Notes: generated from the sequence alone by a model not told the origin. Positions 15,770 to 24,994 are shown, numbered from the stretch's first letter. The stretch is 38,030 bases of DNA from Candidatus Kapaibacterium sp. (GCA_026996895.1 JALWJX010000082.1:1-38030), one strand, 5' to 3'. A program made the numbers and translations.

Positions 15770-17533
15770 TTATTCAAAACGTCGCAACTGCGGTGGAATC
15801 CACCATTCGTTGAGGTTATAGCCAGGGCGCACAACGTAGAAATTCACATTTTGCAGCCGCTTATTATAGGCTGCTGGATACTTGATGAACCACAAAAAGG
15901 TGTAGGGTTGTTCCTCGTGTAAAATGCGCTGAAATTCCCGCATATACTGCTTCCGCTTTTCCGGATCAAATTCCACCCGATTCTTTTCCAGCAGTTCATC
16001 AACACGGGGATTGGCAAATCCGATGTAATTGGATCCTCCCTTGCCAATCTGCGAAGAATGCCAGATCTGATACGGATCAGGAGGGGTGGGATCAGAAACC
16101 CAGCCCAGGATTACGGCGTCAAAATTCCGATTCCGGACATTCTCCAGAAACACCGACCATTCCAGTTTCTGCACCTTCGCCCGGATGCCAACCTTTTTCA
16201 GCTCGTCGGAAAACAATAGCGCGATATTTTCCCGAATCTCATTGCCGCTATTCACCAAAATGGTGAACTCGAAATTCACTTTTTGCCCATTGACGATCTT
16301 ATCTCGTACTCCGTCCCCATCACTATCCACCCATCCTGCTGCTTCCAGCAACTGTTTCGCCTTTTCTGGATTGTACTCATACGGTGTCAAAGTGGAATCA
16401 TACTCCGGACGCTTAAAGAAAATGGGACTCTCCGTTGGGACGGCAAAGCCACGCATCAGATTTTTGATCATTGATTGTTTGTCGATCAGATGCGACATCG
16501 CCTGTCGCACCCGCTTATCGGCAAAGAAGGGACGGGAAAGATTCCAGCCAATGTAGTAGTAGGTTGGAACAATGTAGCTGGTCTTGCGAAGATGCGGCAA
16601 TCGATTTGTATCAATATCCTCAAACAGGTTCGGCGGCACATAGGTCATAATGTCGATGTCCTGATTTTTAAGCGCCACCACGGCGGCGGTGCGATCGTTA
16701 ATGGTGCGGAACACAACCCGATCAGGATATACCGGCTCATCCTTCTTCCAGTAGTTCGGATTCTTTTTCAACCGGATGAACTCGTTCGTGCGCCATTCCT
16801 CGACCACGTATGGTCCCGTGCCAACCATATATTTCGGTTCACGCTTAACTTCTGCTGAGTTAAACCATTCGGCAAATTTTTTCATTGCCTCATTGTTTGG
16901 GGCATTATCCAGATCGTTTGTCTCTGCAATGGTGTACTGATCCGTCAAATTCTCAGGATCAAAAATATGCTTCGGAATAATCTGCAACCCGCCTAAAAAA
17001 TATTCCGCCAAAAAATACGGCTGCGACAGGCGAATGATCACCGTGGTATCATCCGGAGCCTGGACATCTACCACATTGTTGTAGTAATTCCGCAACGGAG
17101 CAGCGTCAATGACCAGCGGATTCTTGAGCGCTTTGAAGCTGAACACCACATCCCTGGCAGTTAAGCGGACGCCATCTGAAAAATACACGTCATCTCGAAG
17201 AACGAATTTGTACGTTAGGTGATCGGGCGAAATTTCTGCCCGACGCTTTGCGACCCACGGGATCAATTCCGCTGTTTTCCAATCCAGACTGAGCATCGGC
17301 TCAAAGATTTTCACATTGATCTCCGAACTGGCAGCATCATTGGTGGTATACGGATTGAGTCCTTCAGGATCCGAGAGTTGGTGAATCAGGACCCATCCCC
17401 CTGGCACCGGCTCTGGGGGGATATTGGTATAATCAGCAGCCGGTTCCGAGCGATCACCGGAGCACGACCAGACGCCGACCAGCATCATTCCTATCAGAAT
17501 CACTCGTATGATCCAGAAGCGTACGACCTTCAT
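15770..17533 (-). CDS. Peptide/nickel-type ABC substrate-binding lipoprotein (SBP family 5)
   Basis: A 587-residue lipoprotein: MKVVRFWIIRVILIGMMLVGVWSC carries a lipobox with Cys24. The mature part follows the DppA/OppA family: GLNPYTTNDAASSEINVKIFEPM, RDDVYFSDGVRLTARDVVFSF, YMVGTGPYVVEEWRTNEFIRL, and the late ILGWVSDPTPPDPYQIWHSSQ. These proteins capture oligopeptides or similar ligands and hand them to a DppBCDF/OppBCDF permease. No permease or ATPase gene is adjacent, so it either works with a distant transporter or has another role. AGAGGAG lies 11 bases before ATG 17533. It is preceded by hprK (33-base gap) and followed by the UMF1 gene. Confidence 0.9.
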   Translation of the reverse strand: MKVVRFWIIRVILIGMMLVGVWSCSGDRSEPAADYTNIPPEPVPGGWVLIHQLSDPEGLNPYTTNDAASSEINVKIFEPMLSLDWKTAELIPWVAKRRAEISPDHLTYKFVLRDDVYFSDGVRLTARDVVFSFKALKNPLVIDAAPLRNYYNNVVDVQAPDDTTVIIRLSQPYFLAEYFLGGLQIIPKHIFDPENLTDQYTIAETNDLDNAPNNEAMKKFAEWFNSAEVKREPKYMVGTGPYVVEEWRTNEFIRLKKNPNYWKKDEPVYPDRVVFRTINDRTAAVVALKNQDIDIMTYVPPNLFEDIDTNRLPHLRKTSYIVPTYYYIGWNLSRPFFADKRVRQAMSHLIDKQSMIKNLMRGFAVPTESPIFFKRPEYDSTLTPYEYNPEKAKQLLEAAGWVDSDGDGVRDKIVNGQKVNFEFTILVNSGNEIRENIALLFSDELKKVGIRAKVQKLEWSVFLENVRNRNFDAVILGWVSDPTPPDPYQIWHSSQIGKGGSNYIGFANPRVDELLEKNRVEFDPEKRKQYMREFQRILHEEQPYTFLWFIKYPAAYNKRLQNVNFYVVRPGYNLNEWWIPPQLRRFE

Positions 17534-17566
17534 TGCAACGCGTACTCCTCTTTCAGTTCAACTTCT

Positions 17567-18589
17567 TTATTCGGTGTCGTTGTAAAAATACGGTGTCAAA
17601 AAGCGGCGTTCATCGCTGGTCAGTTCTTGCACTTGCTGTGCGATGGCTGCTTTCTGTCGATCGGCAAACACCTGAGCAGCGTTGTAGCCGTACATTTTCA
17701 GCAAATAATTGAGCGCTATGGTTTCCGCAATCACCGTAATGTTCTTGCCTGGATAGATCGGTAGCACAACGTGATGCACGGCGGTATCGAAGAGCGAAAT
17801 GGGCGACAGTGTTAAGCCGGTGCGTTCATAGTCCCGATCTGCCGACCATTCCTCCAACTGCACCACGATTTCCAGCCGTTTTTGATAGCGCACCGCTCTC
17901 ACCCCAAACATCTGTCGAACGTCCACAATGCCCAATCCGCGAATTTCCATAAAATGGCGACTAATCTCCGTTCCCCGCCCGATGATAATGTCTTTTTTGG
18001 GACGGGACAGAATGACTAAATCATCCGCTACCAGACGATGACCGCGCTCCACCAGATCCAGCGCAATCTCGCTTTTGCCAATGCCACTTCGCCCTATGAA
18101 GAGAATGCCAATGCCATAAACATCCACAAAAGAACCGTGGACGGACGCATAGGGAGCAAAGTAAGCAGCAAAGAAGTCTGTCAAAAGAGCATGCGCTGTT
18201 GTCGTCTCCAGAGAGGTTGTAAGGAGTGCAACCTGATATTGCGCTGCCTGCTGTTCCAGCAAAGGAGATACCGGTTGATCGTGAGTAACTAAAACCGCCG
18301 GTGGATGGTAAGCAAACAACCGGTCAACTGCCTGCTGCGCTTCAGAATCTGGCAAGGAACGCAAAAACGCAAACTCAGTTCTGCCGAAAAGGAGCAAACT
18401 GCTGGCTGAAAAGAAGTCAAAAAATCCCGCCAGTGGAAATTGGGGACGCAGCGGCTGAGGATCCACTATCCGGTTTTCTTCCCCAACAGGATGATTGTGA
18501 TGCGTAATTGGTATCGGCGCCAATTCACATAATGTCGACACCGTAATCGATTCCCGACGATAGGCTCGTATATGGGCAAAAGGATTCAT
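17567..18589 (-). CDS. hprK: HPr kinase/phosphorylase
   Basis: HprK phosphorylates HPr on a serine and removes it again, linking carbon state to regulation. The 340-residue protein has the N-terminal regulatory domain, then the catalytic part: SVHGSFVDVYGIGILFIGRSGIGKSE with His and the P-loop, HRLVADDLV, and the signature MEIRGLGIVDVRQMFG. All expected active residues are present. The track uses TTG 18595; I choose ATG 18589, six bases after the hpf stop. HPr (ptsH) and other PTS genes are not in the window. The hpf-hprK pairing is widespread in bacteria, including FCB members. The binding lipoprotein gene follows. Confidence 0.93.
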   Translation of the reverse strand: MNPFAHIRAYRRESITVSTLCELAPIPITHHNHPVGEENRIVDPQPLRPQFPLAGFFDFFSASSLLLFGRTEFAFLRSLPDSEAQQAVDRLFAYHPPAVLVTHDQPVSPLLEQQAAQYQVALLTTSLETTTAHALLTDFFAAYFAPYASVHGSFVDVYGIGILFIGRSGIGKSEIALDLVERGHRLVADDLVILSRPKKDIIIGRGTEISRHFMEIRGLGIVDVRQMFGVRAVRYQKRLEIVVQLEEWSADRDYERTGLTLSPISLFDTAVHHVVLPIYPGKNITVIAETIALNYLLKMYGYNAAQVFADRQKAAIAQQVQELTSDERRFLTPYFYNDTE

Positions 18590-18595
18590 CGGCAA

Positions 18596-18898
18596 TCAAC
18601 TATGCCGTTCCCTCCGGGTCTTCAACTTTTTCAGTTGCCGGATGACCTTATCCGCTGCTTTATGAAGACTGGTGTAGAAATTGTCGGTTTCTTCGGAAGC
18701 CGCAAAGGTATGATGGTCGTTAGTATGAACAACAAATTCCACTTTCTTTCGATGGTCTCTCGTCGCTTCTTGCTCCAGAATCGCTTCGACCCAGATAATC
18801 TTCGGGTAAAAACGGGAAAATTTCTGGACTGTCTGCTCAACTTTTTGCTTCAGATCATCGGAGAGTTCAAAGTGCCGTGCAGAAATACGAATTTCCAT
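18596..18898 (-). CDS. hpf: Ribosome hibernation promoting factor
   Basis: A 100-residue protein of the HPF/YfiA family: MEIRISARHFELSDDLKQKV is the typical start, followed by the beta-alpha core VEAILEQEATRDHRKKVEFVVH and a basic helix ending RRERHS. It binds the 30S decoding region in slow growth. It is the short form, without the C-terminal dimerisation domain of long HPF. The track starts at GTG 18913; ATG 18898 has GGAAGGG six bases upstream and begins at the conserved residues, so I use it. It is the first gene of a leftward run with hprK. Confidence 0.9.
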   Translation of the reverse strand: MEIRISARHFELSDDLKQKVEQTVQKFSRFYPKIIWVEAILEQEATRDHRKKVEFVVHTNDHHTFAASEETDNFYTSLHKAADKVIRQLKKLKTRRERHS

Positions 18899-18997
18899 CA
18901 GCGTCCCTTCCACATCTTTTTACAAATACCCGTTCGCTGCGCGCTTTCAGCCTCAAAATAGGCAAAACAAACGAATCGTCCACGGCAAGAGTGTTTC

Positions 18998-19783
18998 TCA
19001 GAAACGCAGCCGAACTCCTATGGAGAGACTCAGCCCCCCTAAATTAAGCCGGACAGAACGCGCAGATGCCAGTGGCGATTGCGGTGGAAAGTTTCGGAAA
19101 ACAGCAGATTTTAGCGGAAGATAGCTATACGCAGCCTCGATCAAAAGCGCATGGAGCCACGAGCGGGAGGAGAACACGCGATCGAACCCAAGCGCAACCT
19201 GAGCAAAAATCTTCAGAGCCGGGACAAGTGCTTCATCGGAGAGCCGGATCCCTCCGGGATACCGCAACTGCGCAAAGGGAGAGCTGACCCCTTCGTACCA
19301 GAAACTTTTAACCGAAGCCATTCCCAATTGCGCTCCCAGGTGGGTACGAAATTGCTGCAGATGAGGCGACCATTCCACTCGCCCTGCCGCCTGGGTTACT
19401 TTGAAGGCTAAATCTTCCCAGAAAGTTCGGAACAATGTCAAACTATCGTTCTGTACAATTACCTGCTGGTGGAATTCTCGTAGCCGTACTTCGTGATAAC
19501 TGACGCTCACTCCGACCCACCACCCTGGGCTAATCTCTATCACTGTTGTACCTCCAGCAATAACGGCAGGAGCAAAGGATCGAGTCGCGCTGCCCAGCTT
19601 CTGATACTGCTGAAAAAATGCCTCATTCTGGATCGGGAACACAATACCAACAAAACCATCCAGGTAGGAAGGGGGCAGCTCCGATCGGGACTGCGCACCA
19701 AGTGGCTGCGTAGCAATCCAGAACATCCATATCCAGACAACAGCAGCCGTACGGCAAAGCGCTATGGAATCGCAAAATACCAT
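18998..19783 (-). CDS. Probable outer-membrane beta-barrel protein
   Basis: I cannot name this 261-residue protein. The N-terminus holds a signal peptide (VVWIWMFWIATQPLGAQ) with a likely cut after GAQ. The rest alternates hydrophobic and polar residues with aromatic girdles (GWWVGVSVSYHEVRL, HLGAQLGMASVKSFWYEG, LIEAAYSYLPLKSAVF) and ends in LSLSIGVRLRF. A C-terminal aromatic after alternating strands is the recognition signal for outer-membrane barrel assembly. It resembles PorT-like or generic Bacteroidota barrel proteins in style only. It is divergent from porX, with 115 bases between; a shared promoter region is likely. Confidence 0.75.
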   Translation of the reverse strand: MVFCDSIALCRTAAVVWIWMFWIATQPLGAQSRSELPPSYLDGFVGIVFPIQNEAFFQQYQKLGSATRSFAPAVIAGGTTVIEISPGWWVGVSVSYHEVRLREFHQQVIVQNDSLTLFRTFWEDLAFKVTQAAGRVEWSPHLQQFRTHLGAQLGMASVKSFWYEGVSSPFAQLRYPGGIRLSDEALVPALKIFAQVALGFDRVFSSRSWLHALLIEAAYSYLPLKSAVFRNFPPQSPLASARSVRLNLGGLSLSIGVRLRF

Positions 19784-19898
19784 ACGCCGTAATACGTGTT
19801 AGGCTCGATGGAAATTGGGTATGACGAGGAGGCAACCGTGGACTTGAGTGCTACGCGATAATGCAGGTGTAAGTTTCACGGGAACAGAGGACGGAATT

Positions 19899-21473
19899 AT
19901 GGCACATTCCTCAGCAATTCTCTGGGTTGATGATGAGATCGACCTTTTAAAGCCGTACATTACGCTGCTGGAGTATCGCGGCTACACCGTTGATACTGCT
20001 ACAAATGGAGAAGATGCGCTGGAGCTTTTTAAGCGGAACTCCTACCGATTGGTTTTTCTGGACGAGATGATGCTGGGACTCAGTGGGCTGGAAACCTTAG
20101 AGCGGATGAAGCAAATTGATCCATCTATCCCGGTGGTAATGGTCACCAAGAACGAAGCAGAGTCCCTGATGGAAGAAGCCTTAGGGAGGAAAATCGATGA
20201 CTACTTAACGAAACCGGTCAATCCTGCCCAGATCTTAGCTGCGTGCAAAAAATTTCTGGAGTCAGACAAGATATCGCGGGAACGCTTTACCCAGGAATAC
20301 CTGCGGGGCTTCAACGAGATTACGATGCGCCTCAGCGAAGACCTTCCGTGGAGTGAGTGGGTCGACATTTACACTCGCCTGGTGACCTGGAGTATGGAGT
20401 TAGATCGATATCCCGACTTAGGACTGGGAGAAACGCTCCAGACGCAGTGGCGAGAATGCAATGCAACATTTGCTCGCTATGTTGAGACGCACTATGAAGA
20501 ATGGCTTCATGCCCGTGAGCGGGGCGATGAGACTCCTCTGCTTTCTCCACAAATTCTCAAGCACTTTGTCGTACCGCAACTGGAGCAAGCCGACACCGTA
20601 ATATTTTTTGTCATTGACTGCATGCGCTTAGATCAATGGCTCCTGATGGAAGAGTTGCTCCGCCCGTATTTCACCATTGAGAAGTCTTACTACAGCGCCA
20701 TTCTGCCAACAGCAACCCCTTATGCACGCAATGCGCTGTTCAGTGGACTGTTTCCCCGGCAGATCCAGCGGTACTATCCGCAGTACTGGGTTGAGGATCG
20801 CTCGGATGAGCACAGCCAGAATCAATATGAGCGGGAGCTTTTGTTGAAATTCTTCGAGCGCAATCGTATCTCGCTGCCAAACAAACCTCGCTACGTCAAA
20901 ATTTACGATTCTGATTTTGGTCGAAAAGTCGAACACGAAATCCTGCAATACACACAGTCCAAGCTGACGGCAATCGTGATTAATGCCGTTGATATGATCG
21001 CCCATTCCCGCTCTGATTCCCCCATTTTGAAAGAAATCGCACCCAATGAGGCGGCATATCGCACTTTAACGCGGTCGTGGTTCCAGCATTCCAGTTTATT
21101 TGGTATGCTGCGAAAGTTAGCAACCGTTGATTCCATCCGGATCGTTATTACCTCCGATCACGGTGCCATTCGATGCATGCGAGGCGCAAAAGTCTTTGGG
21201 GATCGGGAAACCTCCACCAATCTGCGATTTAAATTTGGACGGAATGTAAACACCGATCCACGATACGCAATGATCGTAGATCAGCCAGAAAAACTCCTGT
21301 TGCCGAAGCATTCCGTAACGACCAACTACGTCATTGCCAAAGAAGACTACTACTTTGTGTACCCGACCGATTACCACCATTACCTGAACTACTACCGCGA
21401 CAGCTTCCAGCACGGGGGAATCTCGATGGAAGAAATGATCTTACCGGTCGCTATTCTAAAGCCTAAAACCTGA
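19899..21473 (+). CDS. porX: PorX: response regulator fused to PglZ phosphodiesterase domain
   Basis: A 525-residue regulator of type IX secretion. The receiver (1-120) has ILWVDDEIDLL, phospho-acceptor Asp55 (LVFLDEMMLG) and Lys in DYLTKPVNP. A helical bundle follows, then a PglZ domain of the alkaline phosphatase superfamily: FFVIDCMRLDQW, the nucleophile Thr in ILPTATPYARNALFSGLFP, VINAVDMIAHSRSD, and ITSDHGAI. In known PorX this domain is a zinc phosphodiesterase acting on signalling oligonucleotides, and PorX works with kinase PorY and sigma factor SigP; neither partner is in the window. The track start at 19848 is replaced by ATG 19899, which has GAGG eight bases upstream and begins at the receiver. 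tsaE follows. Confidence 0.92.
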   Translation: MAHSSAILWVDDEIDLLKPYITLLEYRGYTVDTATNGEDALELFKRNSYRLVFLDEMMLGLSGLETLERMKQIDPSIPVVMVTKNEAESLMEEALGRKIDDYLTKPVNPAQILAACKKFLESDKISRERFTQEYLRGFNEITMRLSEDLPWSEWVDIYTRLVTWSMELDRYPDLGLGETLQTQWRECNATFARYVETHYEEWLHARERGDETPLLSPQILKHFVVPQLEQADTVIFFVIDCMRLDQWLLMEELLRPYFTIEKSYYSAILPTATPYARNALFSGLFPRQIQRYYPQYWVEDRSDEHSQNQYERELLLKFFERNRISLPNKPRYVKIYDSDFGRKVEHEILQYTQSKLTAIVINAVDMIAHSRSDSPILKEIAPNEAAYRTLTRSWFQHSSLFGMLRKLATVDSIRIVITSDHGAIRCMRGAKVFGDRETSTNLRFKFGRNVNTDPRYAMIVDQPEKLLLPKHSVTTNYVIAKEDYYFVYPTDYHHYLNYYRDSFQHGGISMEEMILPVAILKPKT

Positions 21474-21481
21474 AACTTTCG

Positions 21482-21489
21482 TAAGTTTG
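21482..21489 (+). promoter_or_regulatory. Candidate TAnnTTTG element before tsaE
   Basis: TAAGTTTG is a perfect match to the Bacteroidota -7 consensus, 30 bases before the tsaE start and just after the porX stop. No TTTG is seen at the expected -33 spacing. It may allow tsaE to be transcribed independently of porX. Confidence 0.3.
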
Positions 21490-21518
21490 TCGGATGAAAT
21501 CGTGAATAATAACGAAAA

Positions 21519-22043
21519 ATGTTTGCTCTTGTTCAACAAATCAACGCAGCTATGGAGTTGGGAACGTATACGACTCGGAGCGAAGAGGAAACGATTGAAT
21601 TGGGCAAGCAATTTGCCGCTCGACTAAAACCTGGCGATGTTGTTGCCTTATATGGGGACTTGGGGGCAGGGAAAACAGAGTTTGTCAAAGGAATCTGCGC
21701 ATACTTTCACGTTTCCCAGATCGTCAGTAGTCCAACATTTACCATCATCAACCGGTACGAAGGTGAAGATGCCGCACACCACCACGTGACATTGTACCAT
21801 ATCGATCTGTACCGCATTAAGTCGCCGAAAGAGCTGGAAGAAATTGGACTGGCTGAGTGTACTGAAGAAGAAACAGCTATCAAACTGATTGAATGGGCAG
21901 AAAAAGCAAATGGCACCTTGCCGAAGCATCATTACTCCATCCACTTCGAATTCAGTCCGGAAGACATCAACACGCGACGCATCCGCATCAGCTACGATGA
22001 AGAACCGCAGGTAGAAAGCGAGGAAGAAAAAATCCTGGTATAA
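21519..22043 (+). CDS. tsaE: tRNA threonylcarbamoyladenosine biosynthesis ATPase TsaE
   Basis: TsaE is the ATPase that drives the TsaB-TsaD complex making t6A at position 37 of ANN-decoding tRNAs. The P-loop is GDLGAGKTEFVKG, followed by the family blocks VSSPTFTIINRYEG, LYHIDLYRI and IKLIEWAEKA. At 174 residues it is slightly longer than usual because of an acidic tail (EEPQVESEEEKILV). An internal ATG at 21552 (MELGTYTTRSEEE) would also leave an intact domain, and neither start has a strong ribosome site. Location right after porX may be a conserved arrangement; I have not checked. Confidence 0.92.
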   Translation: MFALVQQINAAMELGTYTTRSEEETIELGKQFAARLKPGDVVALYGDLGAGKTEFVKGICAYFHVSQIVSSPTFTIINRYEGEDAAHHHVTLYHIDLYRIKSPKELEEIGLAECTEEETAIKLIEWAEKANGTLPKHHYSIHFEFSPEDINTRRIRISYDEEPQVESEEEKILV

Positions 22044-22065
22044 GGAAGTCTGGGGGTGTTGATCG

Positions 22066-24510
22066 ATGGGAAAGACAAAAACGGCGAAGACATCAAGTAA
22101 AAAGCAATCGCAGGCAAAGGCAGAAGGCGACGGGAGCATACGGCGAAAATCAACACAACTCAACTGGGCAGATCGTTTGCTTCAAAATCACTGGTTCACC
22201 CTTCTGTTTGCTCTCCCTCCTTTGCTCATTATCACGTGGATCGAAATTCCCAAAGCTGCCATCGATGAAATACCATTTCTTTTTGCTCCTCCGACCAGCA
22301 AAGTGCTCTTCGTCCTGATCTCCGCCTTCTTAGCATTTGTTGCATATAGTGCCAGAGGAAGTTACCCGTGGACGTGGATCCTGCTGGCAATTAACCCGCT
22401 ATTCATCATCAACGGCATTCACACCGTGGATTTCTACATCAAAGCAATCTGGATTTCAACGGTCATTGCCGCAACTTTAATTTTCAGCAAACGACTGACA
22501 CCGGTATCTAACACCCTGGAATTCAAGTGGCACGAACTTTTCTGGCTGGGATATCTGCTGATTGGAACGCTGGCAATGGCGTGGTCCGTAGTACCCCGCC
22601 TGGGCTTCGAGCGGTTAGTGTACCTGATGTATCCGGTTGCCGGCTATTTAATTGGACGGCGGATAAAGTTCTGGAAATCGACTGTTTTCTGGAATGTCTT
22701 TGCTGGCGTCGCTCTGGTTATCAGCATTATCGGGATGCTGCAATGGTGGGTCGGCGAAGGTTTGCTCAGTTTTAGCTGGATTATGTCTGCTGGACTGCCC
22801 TCCTCTACGCTCTCGTATCGTGCTTACGTTTCCACATACCTGGTTGTGACCCTGCCGTTTCTCCTGTGGTTTATGTTCTCCCACCACATCAAATCACCTG
22901 GCCATATGCTTTTTGCTACCCTGTCGTTCGTAACGACCTTTGTTTTCCTCATTTACTCCCGTGCCCGTTCCGGCTGGGTCGGAATCTTTATGGCGCTGGG
23001 CGTGATGTTTCTGGTGGTGATGTATCAAAAGGTTATCAAACAAAAACAGTGGACGTGGAAGCAGGTATTGATTGGAGGGCTGGGAAGTGCCGCAGTGTTT
23101 CTGATGATCTATATCATCTACGCAACTGGAAAGTTAATCAGTGTTATTATCGGCTATGGCATTATCGCCTTTGTGATGTTAGTAGTCTACCTGTATTCTG
23201 CTCAACAGTGGCGGCGGAACTGGCATATTGTTGCCGTATTAACCTTGAGTCTTACAGCAGCTTTGAGTGTCATCCCTCCAAACCAAATTCTTCTGGAGCG
23301 AGATGTCAGCGTACAAAAGTTGCGCACCACGCCAAAAGTTGATGTCGTCAGCGCTGTGTCCACAATTGAACGAATCATTCGCGGTGGTCGGAGCGACCGA
23401 TTCGATTTCTGGAATGCCTCTCGCAGAATGCTTTTTGAGAAATCGCTCCGTGGAGAGTACGAGCATCCGTTTAAAATGCCAATGTGGCTCACAGGCGCAG
23501 GAATTGGTCAGTTTCCTATCTACGTGCCGTATTATTGGGGATTGTTGCATCTCCTGGGCGCAGAAATTCACAACGATTGGGTGCAGGCATTTGTTGAAAC
23601 CGGCATTGTAGGATTACTCTTCTGGGTTAGTGTTCCGATTGCCCTCTTATTCTATGCTTTTCGCAATTCTCACAAAGGGATTATGATCGCTGCTATCGGC
23701 GGTATCTTCGCCTGGATTTTTTCGACGCAAACAGACTTCCTGACACCCCGTATTTACGGGGCGCTTTGGGTTGGGGGTATTGCCGCAATCATCTACGGAG
23801 AATCCCGGATGATGACGGTCATTCGCATCCATCTTTCCTGGTGGAAACGCGCCTATCCGGTGCTGCGCCGATTAGCAGGACTGTACTTCATCTGGCTGGC
23901 GTTCGGATACTACATTATGGCGCAAAATGACCGGTATATCTACACTGCCCTGACTCAGGGAAAGCCACCAGCCGATAAACTGGTAGATCTGCTCTTCTCG
24001 CACGAACGCTTCGGGAGTGTCTGGGATGGGATTGGTAAGTATCTGATTTTCCAGCCGATCAGCGATCTGGCGCGTGCGATTGCCCTCCAGATGCAGAAAG
24101 TACAGGATGCGCAGCAGCGAGCGGGTTTCCAGAAAATTCAGGCAAAGCTGGCAAAAGGGATCTTAGAAATGCATCCGTACAACTTCAACGCTTATGCCGT
24201 GCTCACCGATGCTGCCTTCCGGGAAGGGCGGTATAAGGAAGCACTGGAGTACAACAACAAATATCTGGAGATCAAACCAGACGATGCACAAATGTGGCTT
24301 TTCAAAAGCCAGACACTGCTGATGTTAGGCGACAGCTTAGAAGCAGCACGTGCCGCTTACAAAGGGTTGCAACTGGGTCCGGAAAATCCACAAGCATTGC
24401 AATTCTGGCAATTGCGCATTGCACCGAAATACCGGGAAATGGTGTTGCGAGAGCAGAAACAGCCAACCGGAACTGATACCGTTCGGACACCGCAGGTCGC
24501 ACAACCATAA
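22066..24510 (+). CDS. O-antigen ligase/polymerase-like membrane protein with C-terminal TPRs
   Basis: An 814-residue membrane protein. A basic, soluble head (residues 1-40) precedes about a dozen membrane segments. The Wzy_C/WaaL region is recognised by YSRARSGWVGIFMALGVMF and, after a periplasmic loop of roughly 80 residues, GAGIGQFPIYVPYYWGLLHL...HNDWVQAFVETGIVG, where the His lies in the family's active loop. The last 170 residues are TPR helices (AYAVLTDAAFREGRYKEALEY). Proteins of this shape ligate or polymerise undecaprenyl-linked glycans, or transfer them to proteins as in PglL; the sequence alone does not decide. It follows tsaE by 22 bases and precedes two unknown genes. Confidence 0.85.
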   Translation: MGKTKTAKTSSKKQSQAKAEGDGSIRRKSTQLNWADRLLQNHWFTLLFALPPLLIITWIEIPKAAIDEIPFLFAPPTSKVLFVLISAFLAFVAYSARGSYPWTWILLAINPLFIINGIHTVDFYIKAIWISTVIAATLIFSKRLTPVSNTLEFKWHELFWLGYLLIGTLAMAWSVVPRLGFERLVYLMYPVAGYLIGRRIKFWKSTVFWNVFAGVALVISIIGMLQWWVGEGLLSFSWIMSAGLPSSTLSYRAYVSTYLVVTLPFLLWFMFSHHIKSPGHMLFATLSFVTTFVFLIYSRARSGWVGIFMALGVMFLVVMYQKVIKQKQWTWKQVLIGGLGSAAVFLMIYIIYATGKLISVIIGYGIIAFVMLVVYLYSAQQWRRNWHIVAVLTLSLTAALSVIPPNQILLERDVSVQKLRTTPKVDVVSAVSTIERIIRGGRSDRFDFWNASRRMLFEKSLRGEYEHPFKMPMWLTGAGIGQFPIYVPYYWGLLHLLGAEIHNDWVQAFVETGIVGLLFWVSVPIALLFYAFRNSHKGIMIAAIGGIFAWIFSTQTDFLTPRIYGALWVGGIAAIIYGESRMMTVIRIHLSWWKRAYPVLRRLAGLYFIWLAFGYYIMAQNDRYIYTALTQGKPPADKLVDLLFSHERFGSVWDGIGKYLIFQPISDLARAIALQMQKVQDAQQRAGFQKIQAKLAKGILEMHPYNFNAYAVLTDAAFREGRYKEALEYNNKYLEIKPDDAQMWLFKSQTLLMLGDSLEAARAAYKGLQLGPENPQALQFWQLRIAPKYREMVLREQKQPTGTDTVRTPQVAQP

Positions 24511-24520
24511 CGCAGAACCA

Positions 24521-24994
24521 ATGCGAACGGTTGCAATTGAAAGTAACGGCTTTATCGAACGGACAGCCGTCTACATCAATGGTCAGTGTGTCGGCGGGAT
24601 CAAAGAATTGATGATTCATCTTACTGAAAATGGAGACTTTGACTCGGTAATCGTTTACAAAGGCACCGACGGTAAGGAATATTCCAAAGAATTGCTCGTC
24701 GACTACCTGGAAAACCTATTGATCCTGCCGCCCCCGTTTACTGAAGAGGAAGCCCAATCACTGAATCTGCTGGAAATCGAAACTGATGGCGACATTGAGT
24801 CAACGGTGGTTTTCTGGAATGGTGAACCATTGACCGGTATTGTGGATTTACTGATTCACATTCGAGAAAGTGGACGACCATCTTCGTGGTCGAAGCTTCT
24901 GCGGAATGATTTGGATAATTCCGATATTTTCATCGCAGAAATCACGTTCCGAGAGGAAGATGGCTCATTAACAACGGAGAAAATTTTCGGATGA
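24521..24994 (+). CDS. Hypothetical protein with two tandem copies of one domain
   Basis: I do not recognise this 157-residue soluble protein. It consists of two copies of the same unit. AIESNGFIERTAVYINGQ... (residues 5-38) aligns without gaps to EIETDGDIESTVVFWNGE... (85-118), with about 16 of 34 residues identical, including NG, GI, IH and EsG. Each unit ends in a second beta pair (VIVYKGTDGKEYSKELL / IAEITFREEDGSLTTEKIF). The look is of small beta-rich modules. The track start at 24350 lies inside the upstream gene; ATG 24521 begins at the repeat. It overlaps the SFGG-repeat gene by four bases (ATGA), so the two products are probably made together. Confidence 0.8.
   Translation: MRTVAIESNGFIERTAVYINGQCVGGIKELMIHLTENGDFDSVIVYKGTDGKEYSKELLVDYLENLLILPPPFTEEEAQSLNLLEIETDGDIESTVVFWNGEPLTGIVDLLIHIRESGRPSSWSKLLRNDLDNSDIFIAEITFREEDGSLTTEKIFG

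Noticed and set aside
19808-19861. 17-codon frame (MEIGYDEEATVDLSATR) upstream of porX
   Set aside because: Too short and without a ribosome site of its own; could be a leader peptide but nothing supports it.
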